Position numbers and translations under genes: made by a program. 64,000 nucleotides of DNA from Ruminiclostridium sp. (GTDB lineage: Bacteria; Bacillota; Clostridia; Oscillospirales; Ruminococcaceae): positions 1 through 64,000 of the forward strand of contig JAGBMA010000151.1 in the NCBI GenBank assembly GCA_017635095.1. The letters are read 5' to 3'. The notes below the pieces were generated by a model. It did no database searches, was not told where the DNA came from, and saw nothing but the letters and a program-made list of their open reading frames with translations. Shown here one piece after another: positions 7,569 to 16,032 of the stretch. Positions within the stretch are counted from its first letter, which is position 1. The number at the start of each line of letters is the position of its first letter.

Positions 7569-8696
7569 ATGTCTGACGCATTCAAGAAAACCTCTCTCCT
7601 CGCTGCCGCAGCTCTTATACTCGGCTCCTGCAGTTCCCCTGCACCCGAGGTCGTCGGTCACGGTCTTGACGGCGCAGAACACTCTCAGGTGCTCTACACC
7701 GTTCATTCCCAGCCCCTCGACGCGATACAGGAAGAAACTGTAACAGCAGAGGCTGTTGAGCTGCCGGAGGAAACTACTGCTGCCGAAGCTGTCCCGATCT
7801 CCGAGGTGTTCTTCACCGGTGGAGCTGATGAGACCACAGCCGCGGAGACTGTACCGACAAGCACAAATTCATATATGCTCGCGCTTTCGTCGAGCACGAA
7901 GAATTACACCTACGAGTACCAGAAGTCCAACGGTTCCATGACCATTCTCGGTCCGAACCTCATCTACATAGGCGAAAGCTTTGATTTCAGCTGCGCATAC
8001 CCCGAAGCCGACGAGAAAACCGAAATAACATGGTCAGTGCTCGGAAGTTCCGGAAAAGTCGATAATGACGGCATTTTCACAGCGCTCTCGAAGTCGGTCT
8101 GCACCCTCGTTGCAACCGATAAAAAGACCGGCACTTATGCCGCAATGCGTGTACACTGCATCGAAACGGCTGACGATGTGGACTTTATCCCCCTCGTCAA
8201 CAATATCCCGATAGCCAACAAGACTTATCCCCTGCCGAAGGATTACGATCCCGGACTTGACCCTTCCGCGAGGGCATCTTTCCTGAGAATGCAGGCGGAC
8301 GCGAAGGCGCAGGGTCTCAACATTTTCCCGATATCGGCGTACCGCTCCTACAGCTACCAGAAGCAGGTCTATGCAGGCTGGGTAAAGATGTACGGAACAG
8401 ATGCCGACCTTATCTCCGCCCGCCCCGGTCATTCGGAGCACCAGCTCGGTCTTGCAATAGACGTGAATTCTGCGGAATACGCTTTTGCGGAAACCGCCGA
8501 GGGCAAGTGGCTCAAAGAGCACTGTGCGGAGTACGGATTCATACTGCGTTATCCGTCCCATGCGGCAAGGCAGTACACCGGGTACTCCTACGAACCGTGG
8601 CATATTCGCTATGTCGGTAAAACGCTTGCGGAATCGGTCAGCAAATCGGGAAAGACTCTTGAAGAGATACTTGGCATAAATTCTTATTACAGATGA
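7569..8696 (+). CDS. D-alanyl-D-alanine carboxypeptidase (VanY family) lipoprotein
   Basis: The start at 7569 follows AAGGAAG and lies downstream of the promoter. A 375-residue protein with a lipobox signal peptide (ALILGSC), a long acidic/Thr linker (about 25-110), a Big-like domain (about 115-200, ITWSVLGSSGKVDNDGIFTA) and a C-terminal peptidase. The zinc ligands fit the VanY pattern: S-x-H-x-x-G-x-A-x-D in GHSEHQLGLAIDV and the ExWH motif in YEPWHIRYVG. It should trim D-Ala from peptidoglycan stem peptides at the outer face of the membrane. The downstream tcdA start overlaps or nearly overlaps its stop, so the two are cotranscribed. Confidence 0.88.
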   Translation: MSDAFKKTSLLAAAALILGSCSSPAPEVVGHGLDGAEHSQVLYTVHSQPLDAIQEETVTAEAVELPEETTAAEAVPISEVFFTGGADETTAAETVPTSTNSYMLALSSSTKNYTYEYQKSNGSMTILGPNLIYIGESFDFSCAYPEADEKTEITWSVLGSSGKVDNDGIFTALSKSVCTLVATDKKTGTYAAMRVHCIETADDVDFIPLVNNIPIANKTYPLPKDYDPGLDPSARASFLRMQADAKAQGLNIFPISAYRSYSYQKQVYAGWVKMYGTDADLISARPGHSEHQLGLAIDVNSAEYAFAETAEGKWLKEHCAEYGFILRYPSHAARQYTGYSYEPWHIRYVGKTLAESVSKSGKTLEEILGINSYYR

Positions 8697-8710
8697 CGGA
8701 GGTGAGCGTA

Positions 8711-9415
8711 GTGTCAGAGATATTCTCACGCACAAGGCTTATCTTCGGCGATGACGCAATGGCAAAGCTGAAAGCCGCCCGCGTCGCCGTGTTCGGAGCC
8801 GGCGGTGTGGGCGGCTATATTATTGAAGCTCTCGCGAGAAGCGGCATAGGCGCAATTGACATCATAGACAAGGACATCGTCTCCGAGTCCAACATCAACC
8901 GCCAGATAATTGCGCTCCACAGCACGATCGGCCGGTACAAGGCCGATGTTGCCGCAGCCCGAGTCCACGACATTGCTCCGGACTGCGCCGTCACGGCTCA
9001 CAAAGTGTTTTTTCTTCCGGAAACGAAAGGAATGTTTGACTTCAGCCGCTACGACTACATTGCCGACGCGGTAGATACAGTCACCGCGAAGCTTTCTCTG
9101 ATCGAGTGTGCAGCCGCTTCCGGCGTACCGATAATATCGAGCATGGGTACCGGCAACAAAACGGATCCCACCCGCCTTGAAGTTGCAGACATTTACGAGA
9201 CATCGGTTTGTCCACTTGCACGGGTAATGCGCGCCGAGTGCCGCAAGCGCGGCATAAAGTCGCTGAAAGTGGTGTACTCACGCGAAGAACCGGTGAAGAC
9301 CGGCGTCACCGACCCTGACACCGGCAAATCTGTCCCCGGCTCCACCGCCTTTGTCCCTTCCGCAGCCGGTCTTATCATCGCCTCTCAGATCTGCCTCGCG
9401 CTTTTGGGGCGCTGA
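8711..9415 (+). CDS. tcdA: tRNA threonylcarbamoyladenosine dehydratase (ThiF/E1-like)
   Basis: An E1/ThiF-fold ATP-dependent enzyme that cyclises t6A37 of tRNAs to ct6A. The nucleotide-binding loop VAVFGAGGVGGYIIEALARS is clear, followed by the adenylation residues SNINRQIIA and the DAVDTVTAKLSL block; a late Cys (ETSVCPLARVMR) and the TAFVPSAAGLIIAS end are family-typical. I place the start at the GTG at 8711 because GGAGGTG sits 8 nt upstream; an in-frame ATG at 8693 overlaps the preceding stop codon. The protein is then 234 residues. It is followed by repeat copy C. Confidence 0.88.
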   Translation: MSEIFSRTRLIFGDDAMAKLKAARVAVFGAGGVGGYIIEALARSGIGAIDIIDKDIVSESNINRQIIALHSTIGRYKADVAAARVHDIAPDCAVTAHKVFFLPETKGMFDFSRYDYIADAVDTVTAKLSLIECAAASGVPIISSMGTGNKTDPTRLEVADIYETSVCPLARVMRAECRKRGIKSLKVVYSREEPVKTGVTDPDTGKSVPGSTAFVPSAAGLIIASQICLALLGR

Positions 9416-9860
9416 CGCGCGTGTGGGGCTCTGCCCCACGCCCCGGCGGGCTCCGCCCTGCACCCTCAGCGCGTCTGCGGACGCGCGTGTGGGGCTCTGC
9501 CCCACGCCCCGCGGGGGAGAGAGAAAACCTTTTTTTGTAAAAAAAGGCTTTTCTCTCTCCCCTCGACCCCTCTCTCTTTCCAAAAAAACTTTAGTAGCTG
9601 CCGCGCTGAGTGAGACAGTTTCTGCGCAAAACGTGAAAAACAGCAGACCCGTTACTTTCAGGTCTGCTGTATCTTTTTGTTGTGTATAAACTGTCGGGTA
9701 AAACGCGACAGCTACGGGTGCAGGGCTTGCCCTGCCGCGGGGCTCGGGGCGGCGTAAGCCCCGAAACCGTCTGTTAAGACGCGCGGGAGCGCCGGACTGA
9801 CGGGGCGTGGGGCAGAGCCCCACACGCGCGAAAGCGCCGGACACGCTGCCCGCGCAGGGC
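9416..9860. repeat. Composite intergenic repeat, copy C
   Basis: No coding sequence is seen. It starts with two hairpins GTGGGGC-TCT-GCCCCAC (9422-9438 and 9488-9504), followed by a strong hairpin of GAGAGAAAACCTTTTTTT with its complement (about 9517-9560). The 118-bp palindrome follows at 9596-9713 with the centre CAGCAGACC/GGTCTGCTG perfectly paired, then the shared right flank and another GTGGGGC/GCCCCAC hairpin near 9807. The left flank is nearly identical to positions 1-75. Confidence 0.85.
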
Positions 9861-9870
9861 GAAAAGGAGA

Positions 9871-10503
9871 TCAGAAGACTTTGCTGGTGTCGCGGTCGTT
9901 TTTCTCGGAGAGCTCGTCGGCTCGGCGGAAGCCGGTGACAATGCCGCCGGTCACATCTATCCGATAGATTATGCAGTTCTCTATAGGCATACCCCAGACG
10001 CGGCTGCGCTCGGTCTCGCCGCAGAGATTCCACAGCATACTGCGGAGCGCTATACCATGAGTTGTCACAAGAATGTTTCCGGTGCTTTCGTCGGCTATGA
10101 GCCCGCGAAGAAATTTTCCTGTGCGGTCGGTAAGGCTCATGATACTCTCTACGCCCGCCGGAGGCGGAACTTCCTCGGGAGAGTGGATAAAAGCCCACAT
10201 CTTCTCGTCGATCTCGCTGTAGGGCATACCCTCATAGCTTCCGAAATGCATCTCCGTCACGAGGGGCTCGACGATGACTTCTGCGCCGTCCGCTACTATC
10301 TGAGCAGTACGCAGAGCGCGCTTCAGCGGTGAAGAGTATATCCGGGCAAAACTTATCCCCGCCTTTTTCAGACGTGCCGCAGCCCGCCGCGCTTCTTCCT
10401 CGCCCGCCTCGTTGAGCTCACAGTCTATCTGACCCTGGAGCCGCTCTGCGCGGTTCATCTCTGTCTCTCCGTGGCGCATGAGAAATATTGCTCCGCTTTT
10501 CAT
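9871..10503 (-). CDS. Histidine phosphatase family protein (phosphoglycerate mutase-like)
   Basis: A 210-residue branch-1 histidine phosphatase. The phospho-acceptor motif LMRHGETEMNR lies at about residues 7-17, with the later conserved SPLKRALRTAQIV, the acid residue in VTEMHFGSYEGMPYSEI and the second His in ILVTTHGIALRSML. Substrate is unknown; alpha-ribazole phosphatase and broad-specificity phosphatases share this architecture. AGGAGA lies upstream, and the gene follows the membrane protein by 3 nt, so it is the last gene of the operon that starts with the EAL protein. Confidence 0.85.
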   Translation of the reverse strand: MKSGAIFLMRHGETEMNRAERLQGQIDCELNEAGEEEARRAAARLKKAGISFARIYSSPLKRALRTAQIVADGAEVIVEPLVTEMHFGSYEGMPYSEIDEKMWAFIHSPEEVPPPAGVESIMSLTDRTGKFLRGLIADESTGNILVTTHGIALRSMLWNLCGETERSRVWGMPIENCIIYRIDVTGGIVTGFRRADELSEKNDRDTSKVF

Positions 10504-10506
10504 TTT

Positions 10507-11526
10507 TCACGTCTCCTTCTGTGGGATAGCCTGCAGGCGGGAAACATATCCGTCCGCCGCAAGCCTTTCGTCAAGCTCATTTATGAGCCGCCGTTCAAGT
10601 TCCCGCTCCATGCCGGGAAGGCTGAAATTATCTGTCACCGCAAGAGCCTGATCCGTGAATAAGCGGGCTTTCTCCTTGTCATTCTCAACTCCGTAAGCAT
10701 AGTACGCAAGTACACGCTTGGCATTCGCGTCGGGATCGGCCGCAAGTACGGAACGTATCCTGTCCATGAAGAAATGAGCCTGCTCAGGATCATACTCGAA
10801 CCGCGAATAATAAAACACTACATCATAGTAATACCCCGTATCGGAGATCAGAAACGCCTTGTTCCTGAGATACGCCGCCGTCTCGTGGACCGGGAGATAA
10901 AGCCTGTCATACTGCCCCGTCCATAAAAGATGCATGATATAAAACCGATAATATCTTATCTTCGTTTTGTCGCTGCAGCCGGCAAAGGGAAGCTCCTGCA
11001 CCGGGCGCATCATACTGTCGGGGAACGCTTCTCCCCTGCGGAACCGCGCAAACAGATCGTCGATATACCCTTCAAGCCCTTTCCGTTTTATGAAATGCGT
11101 TTTTATATGCACTACGACCTGAAGTACGCAAAGCGATATGAACTCGATAAAGACCCAGAGCATCACGGATCTCCAGTTCACCGGAAAGCCGTTTTCGGGA
11201 ACCGAACGATATATCAGGAAAACTGCGGCAGTAAGAAGAAACTGGAATAAAAGAGTAAGTGTGTCAAACAGCAGTATCCGTGATCTGTTGTTTTCGGGAA
11301 TAGGCTTATTCATATCATACTGCACGCCGAACTGCCACATCGGAGAAAACCTGCCGCGTGTACTCACCCATTTTCCGCCGTTCCTCGTGAAAATATTGCC
11401 CCAGAACGATACCACATATACAATAAGACCGAATGCGGGAGCAGCGATAAGAACGAACAGTATATGCAGGGCTTCATAAAGCTCAAGCCCCACGATCAAT
11501 GCAATAAGCGTTGCCGGATATGTCAT
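10507..11526 (-). CDS. Four-helix membrane protein with soluble C-terminal domain, unknown
   Basis: A 339-residue protein. The start at 11526 is taken because a GGGAGAGAG site precedes it and an upstream start would overlap the EAL gene. Residues 1-35 and about 85-145 are hydrophobic, giving two pairs of membrane helices (ALIVGLELYEALHILFVLIA; TLLFQFLLTAAVFLI). The C-terminal 190 residues are soluble, rich in Tyr and charged residues, with alpha-helical repeats similar in feel to TPRs. I do not recognise the family. It sits between an EAL phosphodiesterase and a phosphatase in one operon. Confidence 0.75.
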   Translation of the reverse strand: MTYPATLIALIVGLELYEALHILFVLIAAPAFGLIVYVVSFWGNIFTRNGGKWVSTRGRFSPMWQFGVQYDMNKPIPENNRSRILLFDTLTLLFQFLLTAAVFLIYRSVPENGFPVNWRSVMLWVFIEFISLCVLQVVVHIKTHFIKRKGLEGYIDDLFARFRRGEAFPDSMMRPVQELPFAGCSDKTKIRYYRFYIMHLLWTGQYDRLYLPVHETAAYLRNKAFLISDTGYYYDVVFYYSRFEYDPEQAHFFMDRIRSVLAADPDANAKRVLAYYAYGVENDKEKARLFTDQALAVTDNFSLPGMERELERRLINELDERLAADGYVSRLQAIPQKET

Positions 11527-11545
11527 ATTCTCTCTCCCTGTGCAG

Positions 11546-13615
11546 TCACGCCTGCTGCGGCTCCGACGGGACAGTGCCCATTCTCTGCCGGTACTCATTT
11601 TTGGGCATCGGCTTAGCGTAATAGTAGCCCTGTATCATGTCACAGCCCTGGGACGCGAGGAAATCCACCTGGTCGCGGACTTCAACGCCCTCAGCTACCG
11701 TGCGCATATTGAGGCTCTTGGCAAGTTTTATGGCTTCGGAAACGACTATCTCGCCCCTGCCGTTGTCATTGTCGCCGCGGAAGAACTCCGCATCGAGCTT
11801 CAGTACGTCAAGGGGCATATCCTTCAGCGAATTCAGCGACGAATAGCCGGAGCCGAAATCGTCCATGGATACCGCAAAACCGTATTCCTTGAGCTTTGCA
11901 ATCGTGGAGATCATGGCTTTCTTGTCATCGAAGAAGGCACTCTCGGTCAGCTCTATCTCAATGAGATCATGGGGCGTGCCGACGCGGTCTATCATATCCC
12001 GTATCTGCTCGGCAAGATCGTTCTCTATGAAGTGAGCACGGGAAACGTTCACCGATACCGGAACACATTTCAATCCCATATCGAGCCACGCTTTCTGGTC
12101 TTTTGCGACGTGCTCTATCATGTAATGGTCGATCTCGGTTATGAAGCCGTTCTTCTCATATATCGGGATTATGCGGCCGGGCGGCACGAAACCGAACTCG
12201 GGGGACTGCCAGCGGATAAGAGCTTCTGCGCCCCGCAGTTCGTCGGTACGGGGATCGTACTTGGGCTGGTAATAGACCATGAACTCCTCGTTCGCAAGTG
12301 CCGACTCCTGGCGCTCCTGCACAAGATCCACCCACTTCTGATCCTCGACGAGTTTGTCATCAAAGAACGCTATGCCGGATTCATCTCCGGACTCAAGGGC
12401 AGAACGGGCGGTGCAGGCATTATTATATTCAAGTTCAAGATCGAGATTTTTTCTTCTGACCGGAACACCGCTCTTGTCGGGGGTCCCGTCGGGCTCTATG
12501 ATAGTGATGCCGACCTGAAATGCGAACCGGTGGTCGCTGTCGATGGTGGAAAGCGAGGAGATAAGGCTCTCGACCCGCCGTTTAAGCGCGTCCTGGTCGG
12601 TAAATCTCATGACCACGGCAAAGTCCGACGAAGCGCAGTGTGCGTATATCTCTCTTTTATTTAGTGCAGCACCTATCGTCCTGTGAACGCGCACGAGCAT
12701 CTGTTCGCCCTCCTCTATGGAGTGGCAGACAGTGAAGTTGCGGTAGTTCACGAAAACTATATTGAGCACGGCGTACCTGGCACTGTAGTTCTTCATTTTT
12801 TTCAGGAACTGCTGACCCTTGATGATGAACCACATCCAGTTATGGCCGCCGGTCACGATATCCGTGAAGAACACGTTAAGGGTGCGTCTGCGCCTTATGA
12901 TACCGCTTATTATGTTAGATATCATTATTATAAACACCACAAGCGACAGAGCTGCGGCAACGATCCCTATGGTGCCGAAGAGATAAATGTCCTTGACATT
13001 GAACGTGATAAACGCTTTCACATTCATTACTCCGCCGGTCACGTCCGTCTGTATCCAGAACGGCAGATAAAGGATATCGGGGTTGTCCCTGATAGTGCTC
13101 AGGTCGAGGTCGTACTCCTCATCGTACCGATCTACTTCTTCCGACGCGGAAAATTCGCGCAGATCACCGAATACCGCAGGCAGATCTATCACAAGCCCGC
13201 CGTTGTTTCCGACCCGGAACGCGTTGGTCTTCTCATCGAATATCACCCGCACCTTTTCCGGTAACGTCGAAAGGGTGAGCGTACTTTCGTCACCGCTCAT
13301 GGTGACCTCGCCGCTGCGGTGGATCTCGCGTCCGTCGGAAGATACTATCAGGTAACTGCGCCCGGACTCGTCCAGAAGCCCGTAGATATCATCGCTTCCG
13401 TCGGCAGATGCTTTTTCGTACATCTTCGACATATAGACAACGTCTCTGTATTCCTCGGAGATCTTCATATCTATAAGGTAATATATGAATGTGCTTATGA
13501 ACAGACCTATGACTGCAGCAGCCATAAGGGACACTATAACGAACATCACTATGGATATCCACGCATGACTTTTCTTTATGCTGCGGAAACGCTTATCTTT
13601 AAGATTAGCCATCAT
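11546..13615 (-). CDS. Membrane c-di-GMP phosphodiesterase with degenerate GGDEF and intact EAL
   Basis: A 689-residue protein. TM helix 1 (about 16-47) and TM helix 2 (about 215-245) enclose an extracellular sensor domain. A GGDEF-type domain follows (about 260-400), but its signature is ASSDF, so cyclase activity is unlikely. The EAL domain (about 430-680) keeps EALIRW, NVSR, ELTES, DDFGSGYSSL, KLD, AEGVE and QGYYYAKP, so it should hydrolyse c-di-GMP. Two adjacent ATGs follow AGGAGGGG; either could be used. Sigma-A promoter at 13645-13673. It heads an operon with a membrane protein and a phosphatase. Confidence 0.9.
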   Translation of the reverse strand: MMANLKDKRFRSIKKSHAWISIVMFVIVSLMAAAVIGLFISTFIYYLIDMKISEEYRDVVYMSKMYEKASADGSDDIYGLLDESGRSYLIVSSDGREIHRSGEVTMSGDESTLTLSTLPEKVRVIFDEKTNAFRVGNNGGLVIDLPAVFGDLREFSASEEVDRYDEEYDLDLSTIRDNPDILYLPFWIQTDVTGGVMNVKAFITFNVKDIYLFGTIGIVAAALSLVVFIIMISNIISGIIRRRRTLNVFFTDIVTGGHNWMWFIIKGQQFLKKMKNYSARYAVLNIVFVNYRNFTVCHSIEEGEQMLVRVHRTIGAALNKREIYAHCASSDFAVVMRFTDQDALKRRVESLISSLSTIDSDHRFAFQVGITIIEPDGTPDKSGVPVRRKNLDLELEYNNACTARSALESGDESGIAFFDDKLVEDQKWVDLVQERQESALANEEFMVYYQPKYDPRTDELRGAEALIRWQSPEFGFVPPGRIIPIYEKNGFITEIDHYMIEHVAKDQKAWLDMGLKCVPVSVNVSRAHFIENDLAEQIRDMIDRVGTPHDLIEIELTESAFFDDKKAMISTIAKLKEYGFAVSMDDFGSGYSSLNSLKDMPLDVLKLDAEFFRGDNDNGRGEIVVSEAIKLAKSLNMRTVAEGVEVRDQVDFLASQGCDMIQGYYYAKPMPKNEYRQRMGTVPSEPQQA

Positions 13616-13644
13616 TTCCCCTCCTGACGTATATCGTATGACTT

Positions 13645-13673
13645 ATTATACCAAATATGGCGCGCAAAGTCAA
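13645..13673 (-). promoter_or_regulatory. Sigma-A promoter of the EAL operon
   Basis: Minus strand TTGACT, 17-bp spacer, TATAAT; 30 bp upstream of the ATG. Confidence 0.8.
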
Positions 13674-13696
13674 CCGTCCGGAGCCTGAGTGAATGC

Positions 13697-13735
13697 AAAA
13701 AGAAAAGTGAGATCAGGAAGTTCTCCCGATCTCAC
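13697..13735 (-). terminator. Terminator of the long iron operon
   Basis: Minus strand GTGAGATC and GATCTCAC form a perfect 8-bp stem followed by TTTTCTTTTT. The stop codon of the last ABC ATPase gene lies inside the stem region. Confidence 0.75.
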
Positions 13736-14399
13736 CGGCATTCATCTCATATATAACGTCCGCGTATCTCACCGCGTCCCTTTCATGGGTAACTATAAAG
13801 ACCGCGGCGCCGCTCCGGGCTGCATCTTTCAGTATCCCGAGCACAAGTTCCGTGTTCTCGTCGTCAAGGTCGCAGGTGGGCTCGTCCGCAAATATCACCC
13901 CGGGCTTTCGCAGCATCGCCCGCGCTATCGCCATTCGCCGCAGCTCGCCGCCCGAAAGCTCCTCGGGTCGTGCCGTCTCAAGCTCCGCGATACCGAAACG
14001 CCCCATGAGCTCTCTCGCGGCGGGGTATGCCGCTTCAAGCTCCCGCCCTGTACCGCAGATCATATAGGAAAGGCAGATATTCCCAAGGACATCGAGGCTG
14101 TGTATCGCGGTCTGACCCTGCGGTATCACGCCTATGTTCGCGTTCCTGAACCGGGAGAGCTTCTCGTCGTCCATTGCGTAGATATCGTCGCCGTCGTACA
14201 TGACTTTCCCGGACGTAGGTGTAAGAAGCCCCGCAAGCATATTGAGCAGGGTGCTCTTTCCGCTTCCCGAGCGCCCCATGAGCAGTGTGAGGCTGCCCTG
14301 TTCTATCGTGATGTCGAGCGGCTTTACGGCGACGAACCTGTTGGTCCCCCTGCCCTGACGGATAAATTCCTTGCAAACGCTTTGTGCAGTTATTTTCAT
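13713..14399 (-). CDS. ABC transporter ATP-binding protein (MacB/LolD-like)
   Basis: A 228-residue ATPase. Walker A GRSGSGKST, Q-loop region VIPQGQTAI, signature LSGGELRR, Walker B VIFADEP and H-loop VTHERD are intact. The ATG overlaps the stop of the upstream permease by one base (TGATG), a sign of translational coupling; an alternative far upstream start in the same frame would run through the permease. With the FtsX-like permease 14399-15604 it makes a MacB-type exporter or mechanotransmission pair at the end of the iron operon. Substrate unknown. Confidence 0.92.
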   Translation of the reverse strand: MKITAQSVCKEFIRQGRGTNRFVAVKPLDITIEQGSLTLLMGRSGSGKSTLLNMLAGLLTPTSGKVMYDGDDIYAMDDEKLSRFRNANIGVIPQGQTAIHSLDVLGNICLSYMICGTGRELEAAYPAARELMGRFGIAELETARPEELSGGELRRMAIARAMLRKPGVIFADEPTCDLDDENTELVLGILKDAARSGAAVFIVTHERDAVRYADVIYEMNAGEIGRTS

Positions 14400-15604
14400 C
14401 AGTTCTCCCCCCGCAATATGACTCCGGCATCTATCCGGCTTATGCGCCCGGCTGTCCACACAGCCGAGATCATTCCCCCGATCACCGATACTGCCAGGGC
14501 GAAAACTGCACATAAAGCGACAGCTCCCCCGTCCGGAAGCAGGAACGGAAGTCCGGTGCTCTCTTCGATAAGTCCGTTGAACGATATCATCATCAGCAGC
14601 CCTATGATGATCCCGACAGCGGCTCCCGCAAGCGTTATCATGAGCGCCTCGCTCATGACTATCCCCGCAAGCTTTTTCTTGGACGCTCCCGCTATGCGGA
14701 GCACAGCGAACTCCTTCTTCCGCTCGTTCACGCTCATGCGGAACGCAAGGAACAGCACCGCAAGCCCCAGCAACCACACCGCGCACATAAGCACGCCCAC
14801 GATGTCGGACACGCCGGTAAGGCTGTCGGAGACTCCCGAGATCATATCCTTCGTTCTGAATGATTTCGTGCGGCGGACGTGCAGGTTAAGGTCGTTGAGC
14901 ACCTCGTCCACCGGATAGCCGTCCGCGACCTTGATAAGGATACATGACACCACCCGGTCGGGATCTATGTCCGTAAACTCGTTCATTCCAAGCTCCACGG
15001 ACGACGCAATAAGCTTCTTTATCGTGTTCAGATTGGTATAGACTGCGGTATCGAGGTCGGTGCCGGTCTTGTCAAGCTTCGCCGCCACATTGCATTCGAC
15101 ACCGTAGAATGTTATGGTGCTGCCCACGAATACACTGAGGTCATTGCCCACCACCACATCGAGATCTCCGAGCTCACGCCCGGCGCTTTTCCTTATCCAC
15201 GGCGACACTGTGAAATCCGTCTCGGGATCGTAGCCTATGATCTGAAGAGGCACGGAGCAGCACCCCGCGCTTGCGGAGGCCAGATAGAGCTGGAACGAGA
15301 TCTTCTCTATCCCCTCACGCTCCGCCGCCTTGTCGTAATACGACCTGTCCATGTAGAAGTAGCCCTTGCTGCCCTGCATCACGATATTCTCGAAATTCTG
15401 CTTCGATACCGCAGATGCGGGTACCGTCATTATATCCGCACCGAGACGCGCTTCAAGAGCACCGAGACCTGTGCGAAGGCTCGTGACCGTGAGAGTCCCG
15501 CAGACCACGGAAACTGCCATAAGAAACGTGAGTATAACAAGCGCAGCCGATCTTCCGGGGCGTCCGGTCACGTTCCTGAACGAAAGGCTTTCCGTGAGCT
15601 TCAT
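14399..15604 (-). CDS. FtsX-like ABC permease
   Basis: A 401-residue permease with one N-terminal TM helix (about 20-43), a large extracytoplasmic domain (about 45-265) and three C-terminal TM helices (about 270-390), the MacB/FtsX layout. The first cytoplasmic segment (SLSFRNVTGRPGRSAALVIL) is typical. It overlaps DUF4418 by 4 nt and its ATPase by 1 nt. A DUF4418 gene next to such a pair is a recurring arrangement in clostridia. Confidence 0.88.
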   Translation of the reverse strand: MKLTESLSFRNVTGRPGRSAALVILTFLMAVSVVCGTLTVTSLRTGLGALEARLGADIMTVPASAVSKQNFENIVMQGSKGYFYMDRSYYDKAAEREGIEKISFQLYLASASAGCCSVPLQIIGYDPETDFTVSPWIRKSAGRELGDLDVVVGNDLSVFVGSTITFYGVECNVAAKLDKTGTDLDTAVYTNLNTIKKLIASSVELGMNEFTDIDPDRVVSCILIKVADGYPVDEVLNDLNLHVRRTKSFRTKDMISGVSDSLTGVSDIVGVLMCAVWLLGLAVLFLAFRMSVNERKKEFAVLRIAGASKKKLAGIVMSEALMITLAGAAVGIIIGLLMMISFNGLIEESTGLPFLLPDGGAVALCAVFALAVSVIGGMISAVWTAGRISRIDAGVILRGEN

Positions 15605-16020
15605 CTGCTGCCGCCTTTCCTGCTCCTGAGCTTTATGATGACATCAACCAGCGCAGCCGCCGCAATAAGCACAGAAATGACTGTGACAGAGGGGCGGGTA
15701 ACGGTATGGCAGTGCATATTCGTCATCATGCAGAGCCCCGAAAAAACGCCCGGGATAAGTGCTGTCACCGCCGCAGCCGGTATCACCGCCAGCGACAGTC
15801 CGAGCCGGACTTTCTCATCGCTTATCAGCAGTATCATCACGGATATGCAGGACAGGACGATACCCGACGCAAAAACCGCCTGCTCCGCCCAGTGGCACGC
15901 CATCCACGAGCCGTCCTCCTTAGGCCCGCAGGCTGCAAACACGGTCTTTACCCCGATCGTAAGGAACAGGCTCAGCGCCGTGAGTACTATGCCCGCCCAG
16001 CGTTGTTTCAGTATTTTCAT
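15601..16020 (-). CDS. DUF4418 family membrane protein
   Basis: A 139-residue protein with four hydrophobic helices. The conserved elements I associate with DUF4418 are visible: ACGPKEDGSWMACHWAEQA between helices 1 and 2, and MTNMHCHTVTRP between helices 3 and 4. Cys and His in these exposed loops could bind a metal; this is inference. It is translated ahead of the FtsX-like permease with a 4-nt overlap, so it is probably a partner of the ABC exporter. Confidence 0.75.
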   Translation of the reverse strand: MKILKQRWAGIVLTALSLFLTIGVKTVFAACGPKEDGSWMACHWAEQAVFASGIVLSCISVMILLISDEKVRLGLSLAVIPAAAVTALIPGVFSGLCMMTNMHCHTVTRPSVTVISVLIAAAALVDVIIKLRSRKGGSR

Positions 16021-16032
16021 AGCTTTCTCCTT

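Noticed and set aside
9278..10198. A 306-aa minus-strand frame across repeat copy C
   Set aside because: Runs through the repeat, the end of tcdA and the antisense part of the phosphatase gene; Arg/Pro-rich with no family pattern.
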